DNA from: Thecamonas trahens ATCC 50062
Lineage: Eukaryota > Apusozoa > Apusomonadida > Apusomonadidae
Direction: 5' to 3'
Assembly: GCF_000142905.1 (NCBI RefSeq)
Contig: NW_013657666.1
Span: forward strand, 58,220-101,398
DNA: 43,179 nt
A program made the position numbers and the translations under genes. Below, in pieces: positions 9,544 to 22,000 of the stretch. The notes below the pieces were generated by a model. The model did no database searches and was not told the origin of the DNA. It saw nothing but the letters and a program-made list of their open reading frames with translations. Every line of letters starts with the position of its first letter. Position 1 is the stretch's first letter.

Positions 9544-12500
9544 ATGGCAGAGTCGGTCACGCATGCAGCAGGTGCTGGCCAGCTCGACGAGGTGATGCGA
9601 CTGGTGGAGGGCATGACGTCGCCGACGGATCGGGAGGAGGCCGTGGCAGCAGCTTTGGTAGCAGCGGCAAAGGGTGGGAAATTGCTCGTGGCGCAGTGGT
9701 TGGTGGATAGTGCCGGCGGGAAGCTGGTGGCCAAGGAGGAGGAGTTTGGGGGGAAGATAAGCCGCCGAGCCTCCTCGCGGCCGAGACGGACTCGTTGGAG
9801 ATGATCAAGTGGGTGGCTGGTCACCCTCAGTTGCTCGCGTGTGCTGATGGTGCCGTAGAGGCATATCTGGGCTATGCTGTCCATGCTGCGGCAAAGGCTG
9901 GTTTTGTTCAGGTTGTGAGAGGCCTTGTGGATGAGGGTCTCTACACCGGACCGCTGTCCGGCGACGAGGACGACACAGCCCTGATGCTAGCGGCCCGGGG
10001 CGGTCACGCTGAGCTGGTGAGGTGGATGATCACTGAGAGCGGGATGGAGATCACGGCGGATGATGCAGGGAGCAAGGCTGATATTCGTGCCGCGCTCGTG
10101 TCTGCGGCACACGTGAACGACTTGGCCACGGTGCAGGTGCTCCTCTCGGCCGGCGTTTCAATGACAGCCACCGAATCGGTGCCAGGTGGCTATCTCGACC
10201 TGACGCCGGCAGCAGCAGCGGCGCAGGGCGGTGCGCTGGAGACGCTGCAATGGCTGGTGGCCGAAGATGTGGGCTGTCTGGTCGGTGGCGATCAACCGCC
10301 GCTGGCTGCCGCTGCGAGCCGAGGCCAACTGTCGATCGTGCAGTGGCTAGTCGAGCATGCTGGGGTGGACGTGGACGAAGTCCATGACGATGGAGGGACC
10401 GCGGCGTGTGCGGCTGCCGCGGCGGGCCACGCTCTCGTTGTCAAATGGCTTGTCTCGTCTGCCAACGCCGACCTCAACCGTGGCGACGAGGTCTGGCCGC
10501 TTGTTGCCGCAGCCGGTGACGGCAACATGGACCTAGTTCAGTGGCTGGTGGCTGCTGGTGCCGACGTGACCAAGCATGCCAAATACGCCGAGACCGCTGT
10601 CGAAGCTGCGCTTTCTCACGACCGGCCGGACATCGCCCAGTGGCTGGTGTCTTCCGGAGGCGCCAGTGCCGCGCTTGCGCTGCACGCTGCTGTCTCACTC
10701 GGCAACGAGGCCTTTGCAACATGGCTCGTCGACAATCAAGGCGTCGACATCGCAGATGTCAACGCCGACACTGATCTCTTTCTCGCTGCCGTGGCCACTG
10801 ACAACGTCGCGCTGGTCCAGTGGGTCCACGACAAAGTTGACCTCGCCCTCGACCCTTTTCTCCGGCCGATAGTGCTGATACACGCGGCGGTTACGGGTGT
10901 TGTGGCGTTTGTCGAATGGTTGCTGGACGACGACCGTTGGCTCGCGCCGCTGCTGTACCTTGCGGCCTCATCGGGCGAGACCGAGATGGCCAAGTGGCTG
11001 GTCGGCCGCGGGGCCCAGGGAGCTGTCGCGGTCGTGTCGGACCTGCCGTCAGAGCTCATCACTGGCGAGGTGAGTGAGACGTTTGAAAGCAGCGAGTCGG
11101 CTCACATCGTGGTCCTTGTTGCAAAGCGCGCGTGGTCGTCGCTCTCCGAACACATTGCGGCGGGCTACACGCCGATGCATCTCGCGGCGCACACAAACGA
11201 GACCCAGCTGTTGGCGCTCCTGATGGAGGAGGGCAAGTTGAGTCCGGCGGCACGCGGAAGCGACGGCACGACGCCGCTCCTCTGCGCTGCGCAATATGAC
11301 GCTCTTGATGCCGCCAGGTTTCTGGTCGACGTCGGCGGCGCTGACGCCGATGAGGCGCGCGACGACAAAACGACGCCGCTGTACCTTGCGTCGGTGTACG
11401 GACATACCGAGATGGTGGTGTGGCTGGCAGAGAGCTGCGGCGCCAACACTGGGGTTCAGAAGAAGAACGGCGACACGCCGTTGCTCATTGCGGCGAACAA
11501 CGGGCAGCTGGAAGTCATCCAGTGGCTTGTCACTGAGGGAAACGAGCCGACCACGGTCACCAACTCGTACGGCAGCACGCCGCTGTTTCTGGCGGCGATG
11601 AAGGGTCACGTCCATGTGGTCCGTTGGCTCGCGCTCGAGGCCGGCGCTCAGGTTGACGTGGCCAAGCCCAACGGCGACACGCCGCTGCTCATCGCGGTGA
11701 ACAACAATCACCTAGCCGTGGTCGAGTGCCTCGTGCGCGAGTGCGGCGCAGACGTCAACTTGGCCCGCAATGACGGCGCAACGCCGCTCTACCTTGCTGC
11801 ACTCAAGAACCACGTCGAGATCATCGACTGGTTGATTGCCCACGGCGGGGCCGACGTTGAGCAGCCGCGGTCGACCGGCTCGACGCCGCTGTATGTGGCA
11901 GCTGTGGAGGGTCATCTTGCTGCGGCGCAGCGGCTACTAGCCGGCGGCGCGTCGCCGACCGCCGCCAACAACCGCGGCACCACTCCACTGCTCATCGCAG
12001 CCAGCAACGGTCACGCGCACATCGTCCGCTGGCTTGTCACCGATGTGGGTGTCGACGTCAACGCGACGCAACCCAACGGAGACACTACCCTGCTGATTGC
12101 TGCCTTTCTCGGTAACGTTGAGCTTGTCCGTTGGCTGGTGGCCACCGGTGGCGCCGACGTCAACAAGGCGCGCAACGACGGCGTCACTCCGCTCTACATT
12201 GCGTGCGTTCAGGGTCACGCCGAGGTTGTCGCCTGGCTCGCCGCGTACCCGGCCACTGACGTCAATCTCGGAAAGCCCGACGGGACGAGCCCGCTCCACG
12301 AGGCCATTCAGCCCATCGACGCCGCCCTGGACATGGTCTCGGCGCTGGTGGCCACTGGTCGGGCCGATCTCGACCTGGCTCAGTCCGATGGCAAGACTGC
12401 ACTGGGCGTCGCCGCCAGGTTGGGCATACTCCCGCTAGTTGCCTACCTCGTCGTGGCTGGCGCACGTGTCACCGAAGATGTGATCAACTCAGTGCCGGCT

Positions 12501-12635
12501 CACTCGTCGCCCGTCGCTGATCTCCTCCATCTCGCCCACTCGCGCGACATCCTCCGTCGCGACGACATGCTCCTTGCCATCGACAACCCAGGCGTCCGGG
12601 CCAAGCTCGCCGCCGCTGCATTTCCTCGATTCTGA
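9544..12635 (+). CDS. Ankyrin-repeat protein (about 1,030 aa, one apparent frameshift)
   Basis: The start is the ATG at 9544 (MAESVTHAAGAGQ) and the stop is TGA 12633-12635. The product is almost entirely ankyrin repeats, about 28 of roughly 33 residues each, with the motif TPLxxAAxxGHxxVVxWLVxxGADVN. Conserved repeats dominate after about 11160; earlier ones are more degenerate. No catalytic domain, signal peptide or membrane segment is seen, so it is likely a cytoplasmic protein-binding scaffold with unknown partners. The frame changes at the G6 run 9748-9753. Upstream (LVAQWLVDSAGGKLVAKEEE) and downstream (PPSLLAAETDSLEMIKWV) are one ankyrin protein, and a single missing base explains the break. 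With it, the length is an exact multiple of three. A 35-nt GT-AG intron (9727-9761) would also restore the frame but is improbably short. Repeats 11350-12260 alternate between PLYLA-type and PLLIA-type, suggesting duplication of repeat pairs. Confidence 0.88.
9748..9753 (+). other. Apparent frameshift in ankyrin gene (G6 run)
   Basis: The ankyrin frame shifts as if one G were missing from the run GGGGGG. Both sides encode continuous ankyrin sequence. Confidence 0.75.
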
Positions 12636-12679
12636 CTGCCCCCCATGCGGCACACGAGGTGACGACTTGGCAATCCCAC

Positions 12680-12749
12680 GACTCGACGACTGCGCGACCG
12701 TGCGACCCAGCGACTCGGCGACTCGGCGACCCGGCGACTCCGCGACCGC
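12680..12749. repeat. Degenerate GCGACTCG-type short repeats
   Basis: About eight tandem units of 8-9 bp built on GCGAC(T/C)C(G) follow one another just after the ankyrin stop. They are imperfect and show no coding pattern. Confidence 0.6.
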
Positions 12750-12849
12750 ACCTGATCGCAACCAGACTGCACCCAAACACGCCCCACACCCCCTCCATCG
12801 TTGTGCTTCTGGCTTTCCCATAATCACTCCCCTCTTGCCTTCCTCACAG

Positions 12850-12859
12850 TGACATGTCA
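12850..12859. promoter_or_regulatory. Palindromic TGACATGTCA
   Basis: A 10-bp palindrome containing the TGTCA core in both orientations, 240 bp before the mega-protein ATG. The same core is clustered in the other intergenic region (8737-8950), suggesting a shared factor. This is inference from two regions only. Confidence 0.3.
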
Positions 12860-12900
12860 TGCCAACAGTAGCTCTCCGAATGACCCGCAATGGTCTCGAT

Positions 12901-12936
12901 CGCCCCGACAATCGCCCCGATAATCGCCCCGACAAT
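12901..12936. repeat. Three tandem 12-bp units (CGCCCCGAYAAT)
   Basis: Three head-to-tail copies differ only at one C/T position. The flanking GAT and CGG bases continue the pattern partially. Confidence 0.9.
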
Positions 12937-13023
12937 CGGACATGGCACTTTCCCCCATGCCCTCGTTTCCAAAACCTGTCCACTATACACACACACGCAC
13001 ACACCTCCCTCCATTCACCCCCA

Positions 13024-13079
13024 CCCCCCCCCCCCCCCCCCCCACCCCCCCCCCACACCCCACCCCCCACCCCACCTCT
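13024..13079 (+). repeat. C-rich tract upstream of mega-protein start
   Basis: A run of 20 C (13024-13043), another of 10 C and further CCCCA units end about 20 bp before the ATG at 13099. A similar C-rich tract on the coding strand precedes the dynein ATG. It may be a leader or core-promoter feature, and the minus strand could form a G-quadruplex. Confidence 0.7.
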
Positions 13080-13098
13080 GTCCACACCTCTGTCCACC

Positions 13099-16000
13099 AT
13101 GCCAGCCATCTGGCGCAACGGGGCATTTGCCGGAGAGGTACGCAACCACCACCACCACCACCACCCGCTACCCCCCCCCNNNNNNNNNNNNNNNNNNNNN
13201 NNNNNNNNNNNNNNNNNNNNNNNNNNNNNNNNNNNNNNNNNNNNNNNNNNNNNNNNNNNNNNNNNNNNNNNNNNNNNNNACCCCTACCCCACCCTCCACC
13301 CACCCACCCCCCACCCCCCCACCCCCACCCACACACACACACAGTTCGGCGACCCGTACATCAAGGACACCAACCTGGAAGGAGGGCTCACCGCGCCATC
13401 CATTCGCAAGCTGAATGAGGTAGTTTCTTCTGCGCTCACATCGCATCCTTCTCTCCTGGAGACGCTGGTGCCTGGTCTGGCTGCGCCTGCTGCACGGATA
13501 CAGGCACTGATGGAAGAGTTGGCCAGTGCGGCGGAAATCGATGAGCTCAAGGCGGAGATGGTCGAGTCAAAGTCGCTCGAGGGCATGGATGCCTTTCTTG
13601 AGCTGTTCATGGCAAAGATCCGTGCTATTCCTGTCGGTGGTATCCTTGTCATGGGCGGCGGCTGGATGGGCAAGGCATCCGGTCATGCTCTGCTATACGT
13701 ACTCGAGCGCGAGGCTGACGATGCCTATGCCTTTGTGGCGTGCAACACTGGCGAAGGCATCCAGTACCACCCGTCGCTGGCCGGTGACGACCTGCTCTCG
13801 CGCAAGCGCAAGACCGCACTTCGCATTCCGGGCATTCCTGCCGCTGACTTTCTCGATCCGGCATTCTGGTACATGATCTGGAAGCTGCGAGTTACCAACA
13901 AGGAAGAGAACTCAGCTGCAGTCTTCTACGAAGTCCTGCTCGCCCATCTTGCTGCAGCTTCGGTCCTCGACCCTGCTGCCAACACCGTGTCCGGCATTGT
14001 TGCGGCCGACGCCGGCGGCGCGTCGTCGGGCGACTTTGACGCCGTCCAGCTCTCCGGCACCTGCTACTACAAGTGCATCGTTGCCGCCCTTCACTACCTC
14101 AACAAGCGCGCTGGTCTTTCTCGGGTGGCCTCGGACCAGATTGTCCTCTTCGTCCGCCTCGCCTACCTCCTGCAAACAGGCGCCGACCTTGACGATCTCG
14201 CCGCCCGGCGCACGGCAGCCGCAGCCTCTCCGCCGTCCGCCCCGCTCCCAGCGCCAAAGCTCGCCTCGCTCGCCCGCAGCCTTGCCTTTAACGACTCGGA
14301 CGCCCGCATGGTCGCCATGGCCTGTGCTGAGACAGCACGATCTGCCGTCGCGCTCGCCGAGGCCAACGCTGCTACTGCCGAGACGCTCTCCGCAGCCGCG
14401 CTCGCTATCGTTCAGGACTGCATTGCAGACGTGACAGCCGCCGCAAACGCCGCCGCAGACGCCGCCGCCGCCGCGCCCGACGACCTTCCACGCCCCGCCA
14501 CTCCCTCACCAACCCCGACTTCCCCGGTGCTGAGCGGGTCGCTCGAGAGCGCTGCCACGGCACCGCTGCCCTTCACTGGCTTTGCCGCCCTCGCCGACAC
14601 CCGCGACACGAGTGCCTTTGTCGGCGACACCACTGAAGCCGCGCCCGAACTCTACGTGGACCTCCTTCCGCCTCCCGCCGCGCTCGACTCGCTTCCGGCT
14701 GTCCTTGGCGCCATCCACGACCTCGCCGATGCCACGCGCAAGCTCCGGTTTAAGACCTCACACTGCGCCGACTCGCTTGCTGTCTTCCAGATCACCGCCC
14801 TCGTCGAACACGTTCTCACTTCGTCATTGCCGATCCCGGGCTCGTCGTCGTCCTCGGTCTGGCCGACGCAGCCGGCTCCTCCGGTCTCGGGCCTCACTCC
14901 GGCCTCGCAAGAGGAGGCTCTGCTCGACCTCCGCGACATCGCGCTGCAGTACATGTCGTGCTCGTGGTCGCTCTCGCCCGACCGCGCCCTCGATGCGCAC
15001 CGTGCCCTCACGATGGGCGGTCTTCTTGCCCTCTTTGATGCGCTCGCACGCCTCTCCCCGGACTCGGCGCCGCCCTCGCCGCTTACCACCCTTCTGGCCG
15101 GCGCATCGCAGAGCGGCCACTTTGCCGGCACCGCCCTCGGCATCGACACCAAGTCGTTCACCTCGGCCTCGTTTGCGGCCGCCACCGACGCAGCTTGCCT
15201 CTACCGGCCGGCTTTCCTCGCCCTCCGCGCCGCTGTCATCACATACTTTGTCAACCTGCCGCAACAAGTTGCACTGTTTGCTTGGTCGCCCGCCCGGCCA
15301 GCTGGACCCTCCTTCCTCCGCCGCATGATGGAGACGCCACAGTACACCCTGACCGAAGACGATGTCACGCTCAAGGTCGTTGCGGAGCTCCTCCACGCCT
15401 GCGGTCTCGCGTACACGCTCCCGCCCATGCCGCGCGGCCGCAACCGCGGCGCTACCAACCCCGACGCCATGTCCGACGTTGAGCGCCTCGTCCGCTGGGC
15501 CGCCTCGGACTGGTCAGCTCTTCCGGCCTTTGCCGCCCTCCGCGACTTGATCTTCCTCTTCAAGCTCTCACTCGAGCCGCACATGCTCTTCTTCCTCGCC
15601 AACGAGCCGCTCGCAGCGCTCCCGGTCTGGCACGCCTCCCACGTCCGCCCCGACTGGCGCTTCTTCTCAGCCAACCAAGAGGGCAACGCTGCCACACTCC
15701 GCGTCGCGATCGCCGACCCGCGCCACAACCTCACCCTCGGCGTCGGCTCCGTCCACTCGTTTGCCTCGCTCTCGGTGCTCGCCAACAACGCCTCCGAGGC
15801 CGCCATCCTTCACGCCCACACCCTCACCTCGTTCGACGGCACCCTCTCGCCGCAAGAGTCAGAGCGCCTCCTCTCGTTCCTCACCCAGCGGTCGCTCGCC
15901 ATTCCGCTGATCCTGGAGTTTTTTGCCGCCTCCCGTGTCGGCTATCTCCTCAATCCCTACCTCCAGCAGCTCCTCGAATCGGTTCTTTTCGAGCCCGGGC

Positions 16001-19000
16001 CATGGACGCCCTCCCTCCACGCTGCCGGTGCCTCCATCGTCGACGTCCCGCTCGCGCCCGATGCCGCTGCCGTCGCCCTCGCCACCCCCATGGGCCGCCT
16101 CATGCACGAAGTTCTCTACGCACCTGCATCGCTCCTCCCTCCGCTCCTCGCCCTCCTTCGCGATGCCCTTGGCCTCTGCTCGCAGCACTACGACGGCCCG
16201 TTTGTCCCGCTCCTTCTCTACCTCGTCCGCCTCGCCACCCGCGTCCTCTCCTTTGCTGCGGCCGCTGCCGCAGACCCCGACCTGGCCCGCCTCGCCCGCT
16301 CCACTGCAGAGGCCATTGCTGCTCAGGCTGCGCTCACCGACTTTCTTGCCACCGCCGTCGTCGATACACTCGCCGGCTACATCGCCGCCGCAGAGGCTGG
16401 AGACGACCTCAAAACCTCCACGTCCCTCCACGTCCACATCACCCTTGTGTACGGCGCAGTCCTCCCGGGGCCGCTCGCTCACGCAGACGCTTTCCTCGCC
16501 TCCTCGGCTTTTGTCGTCTCATGGCACTCCGAATCGTTTGGTGCCCGCTCGTGGCCGCAGGATATCAACCCGCGCCTTGCCGTGCCCACTGCAGACGTTC
16601 CGGTCCACGACACGTTTTTTATCTATGAGCTTGCCCGCCCGCAGCTTGTCGCCGCGGTCGCGACCGCGCCTCAATCGGCCCTTGATGCCACGCTCTCTCG
16701 CGTTGTCGCAGCCGCACTCCAGCGCGAGGCCCCGGCGCTTAACGCTACCCCGGCCTGGCGAGGATGGTCTGCCGTCGCAGACAAGCCGCTCCTCTGCACC
16801 CACGTTGTCGAGTCGGCCCATCCCTACCCGAACGCCACAGACTACTACGAGACGGTTTCCTTCCCCGGCGCCCCGTACATCACCCTCTATTTTGACCCCA
16901 AGACCTCCACTGAGGCCTCCGCGGACTACATCACCATCTACAAGGACGCCTCCTGCACCTCGTACTGGGGCCGCGGCAAGCGCATGTCCGGCTCGCCTGC
17001 AAAGGGCTGGCCCGGTGCGGGTGGCGCCCCGCCACTCGTCATCCCCGCCGACTCGTTTGTCTTCCACTTTCATTCAGACGCCACAAAGCCCGACTGGGGC
17101 TACCGCCTCATCGCCTCGGCCCCGGTCGCTCCCGCCGCTCTCGCTGCCCTTGTCGATCTCCCGCCTCCGCCCTCGCTATCTCGACAAACCATTCCACCAC
17201 TCCTAGCCCAGCACGCCCTCGTCGCCACCTCGAACGTTCTCCAAGACGCGTACACATGGCTCGCAGCTGCAACTCCCGCCGATCTTTCCGCTCTTGTAGA
17301 CGCCGGCTCGTCCGCTGCTGGCGACGACGCCGTCGCTGGCATGTACCGCGACCCCATGTCGGTCGTCGTTGTCAACATCCAGACTGCAGAAGTCTATCTC
17401 CGCTCGCGCATGCTCATGCCGGTCCCCATCGATGTCGCCGGTGCGCCTGACTTTACCCGCGTCCTCGGCGACCACGACTCTCTCTTTTGCGCCGTCCTCT
17501 CGGCGAACACTTCGGCGCGCACCCTCTCGGTCATGGCGCCCGAGGGCGTCCATACTGTTGTCGCCTGGCGCCCGCTCACCTACGACGCCGCCGCTGCTGC
17601 CATGGCTGCCGCCGCCGCATCGGCTGCTGCCTCTGCTCCGGTCGTCCAGCCCTCGCACCCGGCATCCTCCTCGTCCAACACCCAAGCCCGCGCCCCGCTG
17701 GGTGGCCTCCCGGACCAGCCGGCCTACAACATGCCGCGCCGGGCGCCCAACGGTGGTCTCGCCTTTAACGGTCGCCTGTACAACGACTACACCCCCGGCT
17801 CACTCTCTTGGATCTCGTCAAAGCTGGACGTCCTCGTCGACGACGCCCTCGCCTCGGCAGAAATCGCCGACGTGCCACTCCTCTGGGTCTCGGACGCCGT
17901 CACGCCGGCCTCGCTCTACGCCGTCGACTCGCATCTGATCATGTACATGCCGCCATCCGGTGACCTCGAAGCCGCCAAGGGCCATGTCGGCGGCTTTTAC
18001 GCCATTGTTGCCTCGCCCGCCACCTCCTCGCTCGCTGTCTACGCCCTCGTCGAGCACGGCCGCCGCATGTACCCTCGCTTGTCTACGCCTCTGATGGTCG
18101 CCTCGCTCTGGCAGACCTCGAGCCCGACGCCGCCGAGCGTGATGAGCCCTGGCTGCCGGGCACCCGCTACGCTGCGGGCAACCTCTTTGATCTCACCCTC
18201 GACAAAAAGGGCCAGCTCATCCCGACTGCCGGTGCCGGCGAGCGGGTCCACGACTTGGTCGGCTCGGTCGTCATCTCCCGGCCCTTCACCCTTCCGCGAG
18301 TCGCCACCGCGCTCGCTGCCGCTGCCGATGCGCAGGCGGAGTACTGGGGCCACGCACTCGCCCCTCCCAAGCTCTCGGTCCTCTTTGAGCCGGCGGTCGC
18401 CGCCTCCCGCGAGACTTACGTTCCCCCGGCCCTTCTCACCGGCCTTCTCCCCGCCGCTCTTGTGCAAGCTTACCACTTTTGGCGTCCGGCCCCGCGCTTG
18501 ATCCTTGGCTATCCGGCTCCCGACGCAGCTACACACTGCCCTTCGGCGCCAGGCACTCTGCTTGTAGTCACCCTCTCGCCGCGCATCGCGCTCCCGCTAG
18601 CGCCTCATCTCCCGCCGCTGCCGTTCCCGGTTGACCCGAGCTGGACCGCGCCGCGCCTCGCCGCTGCTCTCCTCGCCACCCCGCCCTCGCCCCGCATGCA
18701 CCCGCCCTCGCTGAGCTCATACATGCCGGTGCTCTCTGTGACGCCTACGGCCGCAACCTCTGCACCTTCTCGGGGGCGCTCTCGTCGACCTCGGCCCTCA
18801 CCTGGGACGCCGCCGTCGTCCGTATCGCTACTGACGGCGTCGACGCCTCCGACAACGAACGCCCGGTTGCCCCGTGCATCCACACGCTCATTAACGTTGC
18901 CGCCGCCCCGCCGTCTTCGCCAGCTGCCGCCACGGCTCGCATCTTCACCCGCATCGAGAACCTCTCCCACGTACTCGTCTGGTCCACCGGCGTCGCCCTG

Positions 19001-22000
19001 GCACCCACCGATCAGCTCCCGATCTCGCTGGTTGAGCTCCCGCGGCTTCGCACCCGCTTTGCGCTCCGCGCCTCGCAGCCACCGTCCTCGTCGCTTGCCT
19101 TTGCCTCGCTCGACTATGACGGGCTCGCCGTCGCCCCACACCCGCGCCCGGCCACGCTCGCTGCCGCCGGACCACTCTCGCATTACCTTGTTCTCGAGGA
19201 CGCCTCGCGCCAGCAACACCTCATGGTGCCGAATGCACCGCTGCTGCGAGTCAAGATCAAGTCGTGTCCATTTTCGTCAGACATGGCTCTTGCGCGCGAC
19301 GCCGGCTGGCTTGATGCCGTCGCCACCCGCGTCTACGTCTACCCCATTCACATCTCGGGGGCATATCTCCTCACGCCCTCGCTCTCGGCCGCGTTCTACC
19401 TCTTCTACGTCTCGCTCATGACCGTAACTACGCCGCCGCCGCCCGCTTGCTCCCGTCGTGCTCATCAGACATGGCCTTCTCGCCCGAGGAGCGCTGGGTC
19501 GTCTCGCTCCTCGCGGCCTCAGTCGACGACAAGCACCCGGACGCCCACGCTCTTCGCCTCCGGTTTGGTCTCATCATCCGCGAGTGCGGTGAGACCGTGC
19601 CTTGGGAGTTTGACGACGACGTCTCAGCCTACCTTGCCAAGTACCCGCACGTCTCCTCGCTTGCCCTCGTGCCGCTGGCCGATGAGCGTCGCCTCGTCTC
19701 TGACCCGCATCGCATCGCGCTTCTTGACGCCCTCGACGCCGCCGCCACTGCCGGCGAGCTTGCTGTTGTCACCGGCCCGCCGGCCCCGCCTGTCGACGCC
19801 GGTAGGCTTTGGTACTCGTTTGCGTCTGCTGTTCCCAACACCCACGCACAGCTCTCGGCTGCGCCCCGTATCCGCATTCGCTACAACAAGCCTGCCTCGC
19901 CGCTCGCGCCGCCGGCTGTCTTTCGCGCCCTCGAGGACTTTTTCGACGACACCCTTGACGGCCGCGAGGGATCCGGCTTTGCCTTTCTCTACGATGCATT
20001 GGTCGGCGGCCTCGACCTTGGCCTCTGGCTCGATGGCGGCTCGGCTTCGGCTTCCCCGTCATCGCCTCCTGCCACGCCTACCCGGCCGGCTGTCGTCGAC
20101 GGCCAGCTCGCCTGCCCAGCCTGCACCGTCTACTACCCCGCCGTCGACTCGGCTTGCAACATCTGCGGGACGCCAAACCTACTCGCTGCTGCCGCGCCGT
20201 CGTACGCTACAGAAGACCGGCTGGCCCTCTCCCGCCCACAGCGCAACCTCCTCCGCTTTGTCCTTCGCGCCAAGCTTCTTCTCATCACCAACAGCGGTGC
20301 CACCGAGTCGGTCCCCGCCCGCGACGCTGTCCTCCTCGCCCTCCTCATCGCTACCGAGGCCATCGTGGCTGACCTGGCTCCTGGCGCCAAAGCCGCTTCA
20401 CTTCCGGCTCTTCCGCCCGGCCTTGGCGCCGACGACACCGGCCGCGACGTCGCCTCATTCCTCCCGCAGCTGCTGGCCGCCACCGCGCCCGTCGTCTCGT
20501 CGCCAACCTGGGCTGCCCGGGCCAGCGCCGCGCCCGTCGCCGACTTTGCCGAGGCCACAACGCTAGTTGTGGATCCCAAGGTCGCCATCCGCGGTCTCGA
20601 GCTCGCACCAGACACCGGCGGCTCGGCCATGTCGCTTCTTCATGCCGCATCGCTGCCGGTACATGCCAGCGATGCCTTTGTTGATGCCATTCGGCAACAC
20701 AGTCTCCTCCTCGCCCCTGACGACCATGCTGCTGCCCTCTCACGTCCGCTAGCTGGCCTCGGTCTCGACGCCTACATCACTCGCATCCCGCTCGCCGCCA
20801 CCGACCTCCTCAATGCACTCCCCTTTGATCTCTCCTCGGCCGCTGAAGCTTCACTCGTCGCACACAACATGCTCGATCGCATGGCGAGCGACCTTGCCGC
20901 TTCGGCATCTGCCGCCACTTCTGCCTCGTCCTGGCACCTTGTCTCCCTCGACGCCCGCCTCCTCTCCGCCATGGACGCCGATGTCGGGACTCCGACCGCC
21001 CCCGGCACACCGTCGCCGCGCACCGTCAACGCCGCTCATGCCGATCACCTCCGCACTGCCCTTGCCTCGCTCAAAGACCTTGGTGCCGCCCTCGATGCCT
21101 CACGCCTCGCAGACCTCGATGCTATCCGCGCCGGCGTCGCTGCCATCGCCCGCCTCGCCAACGCCGCTTCAAACCCGAGCTCGCTCACTGCCATTGTCTT
21201 TGACCTCAAGCAGACCGGTGCCGTCCGCATCCAGCTCTGGTTTGAGCTCGTCGTCGCTGCCCTCCAGGCCAGTGAGCCGGCTCGCTATCTCGCTGCTCTC
21301 AACCCGCACCTCGACGCTGCAGACCTCGACGCCCTCCTTGCCATCGCCGCCACCGTCCTTGTCCGGACCGTCCGGCTCGCCCAGACAAACGCCGCTCTGG
21401 CTTCACTTGCTACCCTCACCAGCCACATCCACGAGCTCCTCGAGCGTCGTCTTCACACCGGTTGGTCCTTCCTCCGACTGCCGTCGCCCGGCCTCATTGC
21501 ACACGCTCTTGCTGCCGCCGACTACGACCCAGGCGCGGCACGGTCTGCCGTCGCCGACCTCCTTAACGCGGCTGTGTCGCTCGAGGCAGACCTCGCTGCC
21601 AGCCTGAGGCTGTCGGACGAGGTTGCGTCGCGAATGGTGTCCCTTGTCCTCGCTTCGACCAGCTACTCGCTCGACGCTGCTTCCGCCATCCTCGCCACGC
21701 CAGCCCGACTCGCGCCCATGGTTGACGCCGCCGCCCGTGGCTGCCTCTACAATGGCGTCCCCCTCAAACTGCCGCCGGCCCACCCAGAGCTGGTGGGCTC
21801 GTCCGCCTCGGCCTCCTCGCTCGTTCACCTCGTCGAGCACACTGGCGCCGCGCTAGCGCGCATCCTCGGCGCCAAGCGCGCGTACGTGGACGAAACGACC
21901 TCGCTGCCGACGTTTGATCCGCGCTTCCTGGTCTTTGAGTTTTCAGTCGGCTTTATGCTCCGCGCCCGCCAAGTCGAGCTCATCGGTGACTTTGCCGCCG

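Larger units (their letters stand above)
12636..13098. other. Intergenic region between ankyrin and mega-protein genes
   Basis: This 463-bp stretch has no convincing gene. It must hold the ankyrin 3' end and the promoter and leader of the downstream gene. It contains degenerate GCGACT-type repeats, a 12-bp tandem repeat, a TGACATGTCA palindrome and a long C tract, listed separately. Confidence 0.6.

Noticed and set aside
9727-9761. A 35-nt GT-AG intron explaining the ankyrin frame change
   Set aside because: It would restore the frame, but it is shorter than normal spliceosomal introns, has no pyrimidine tract, and the other seven breaks have no such intron.
12680-12936. CRISPR-like array
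   Set aside because: Units are 8-12 bp, directly tandem and without unique spacers, in a eukaryotic genome.
12859-13098. Earlier start of the mega-protein at 12859
   Set aside because: The extra sequence is His/Pro/Thr low complexity from C and CA tracts; the ATG at 13099 is followed by normal coding sequence and a good splice donor.
13147-13164. Poly-His tag-like stretch next to the gap
   Set aside because: It is a CCA repeat within the inferred intron, so it is not translated.
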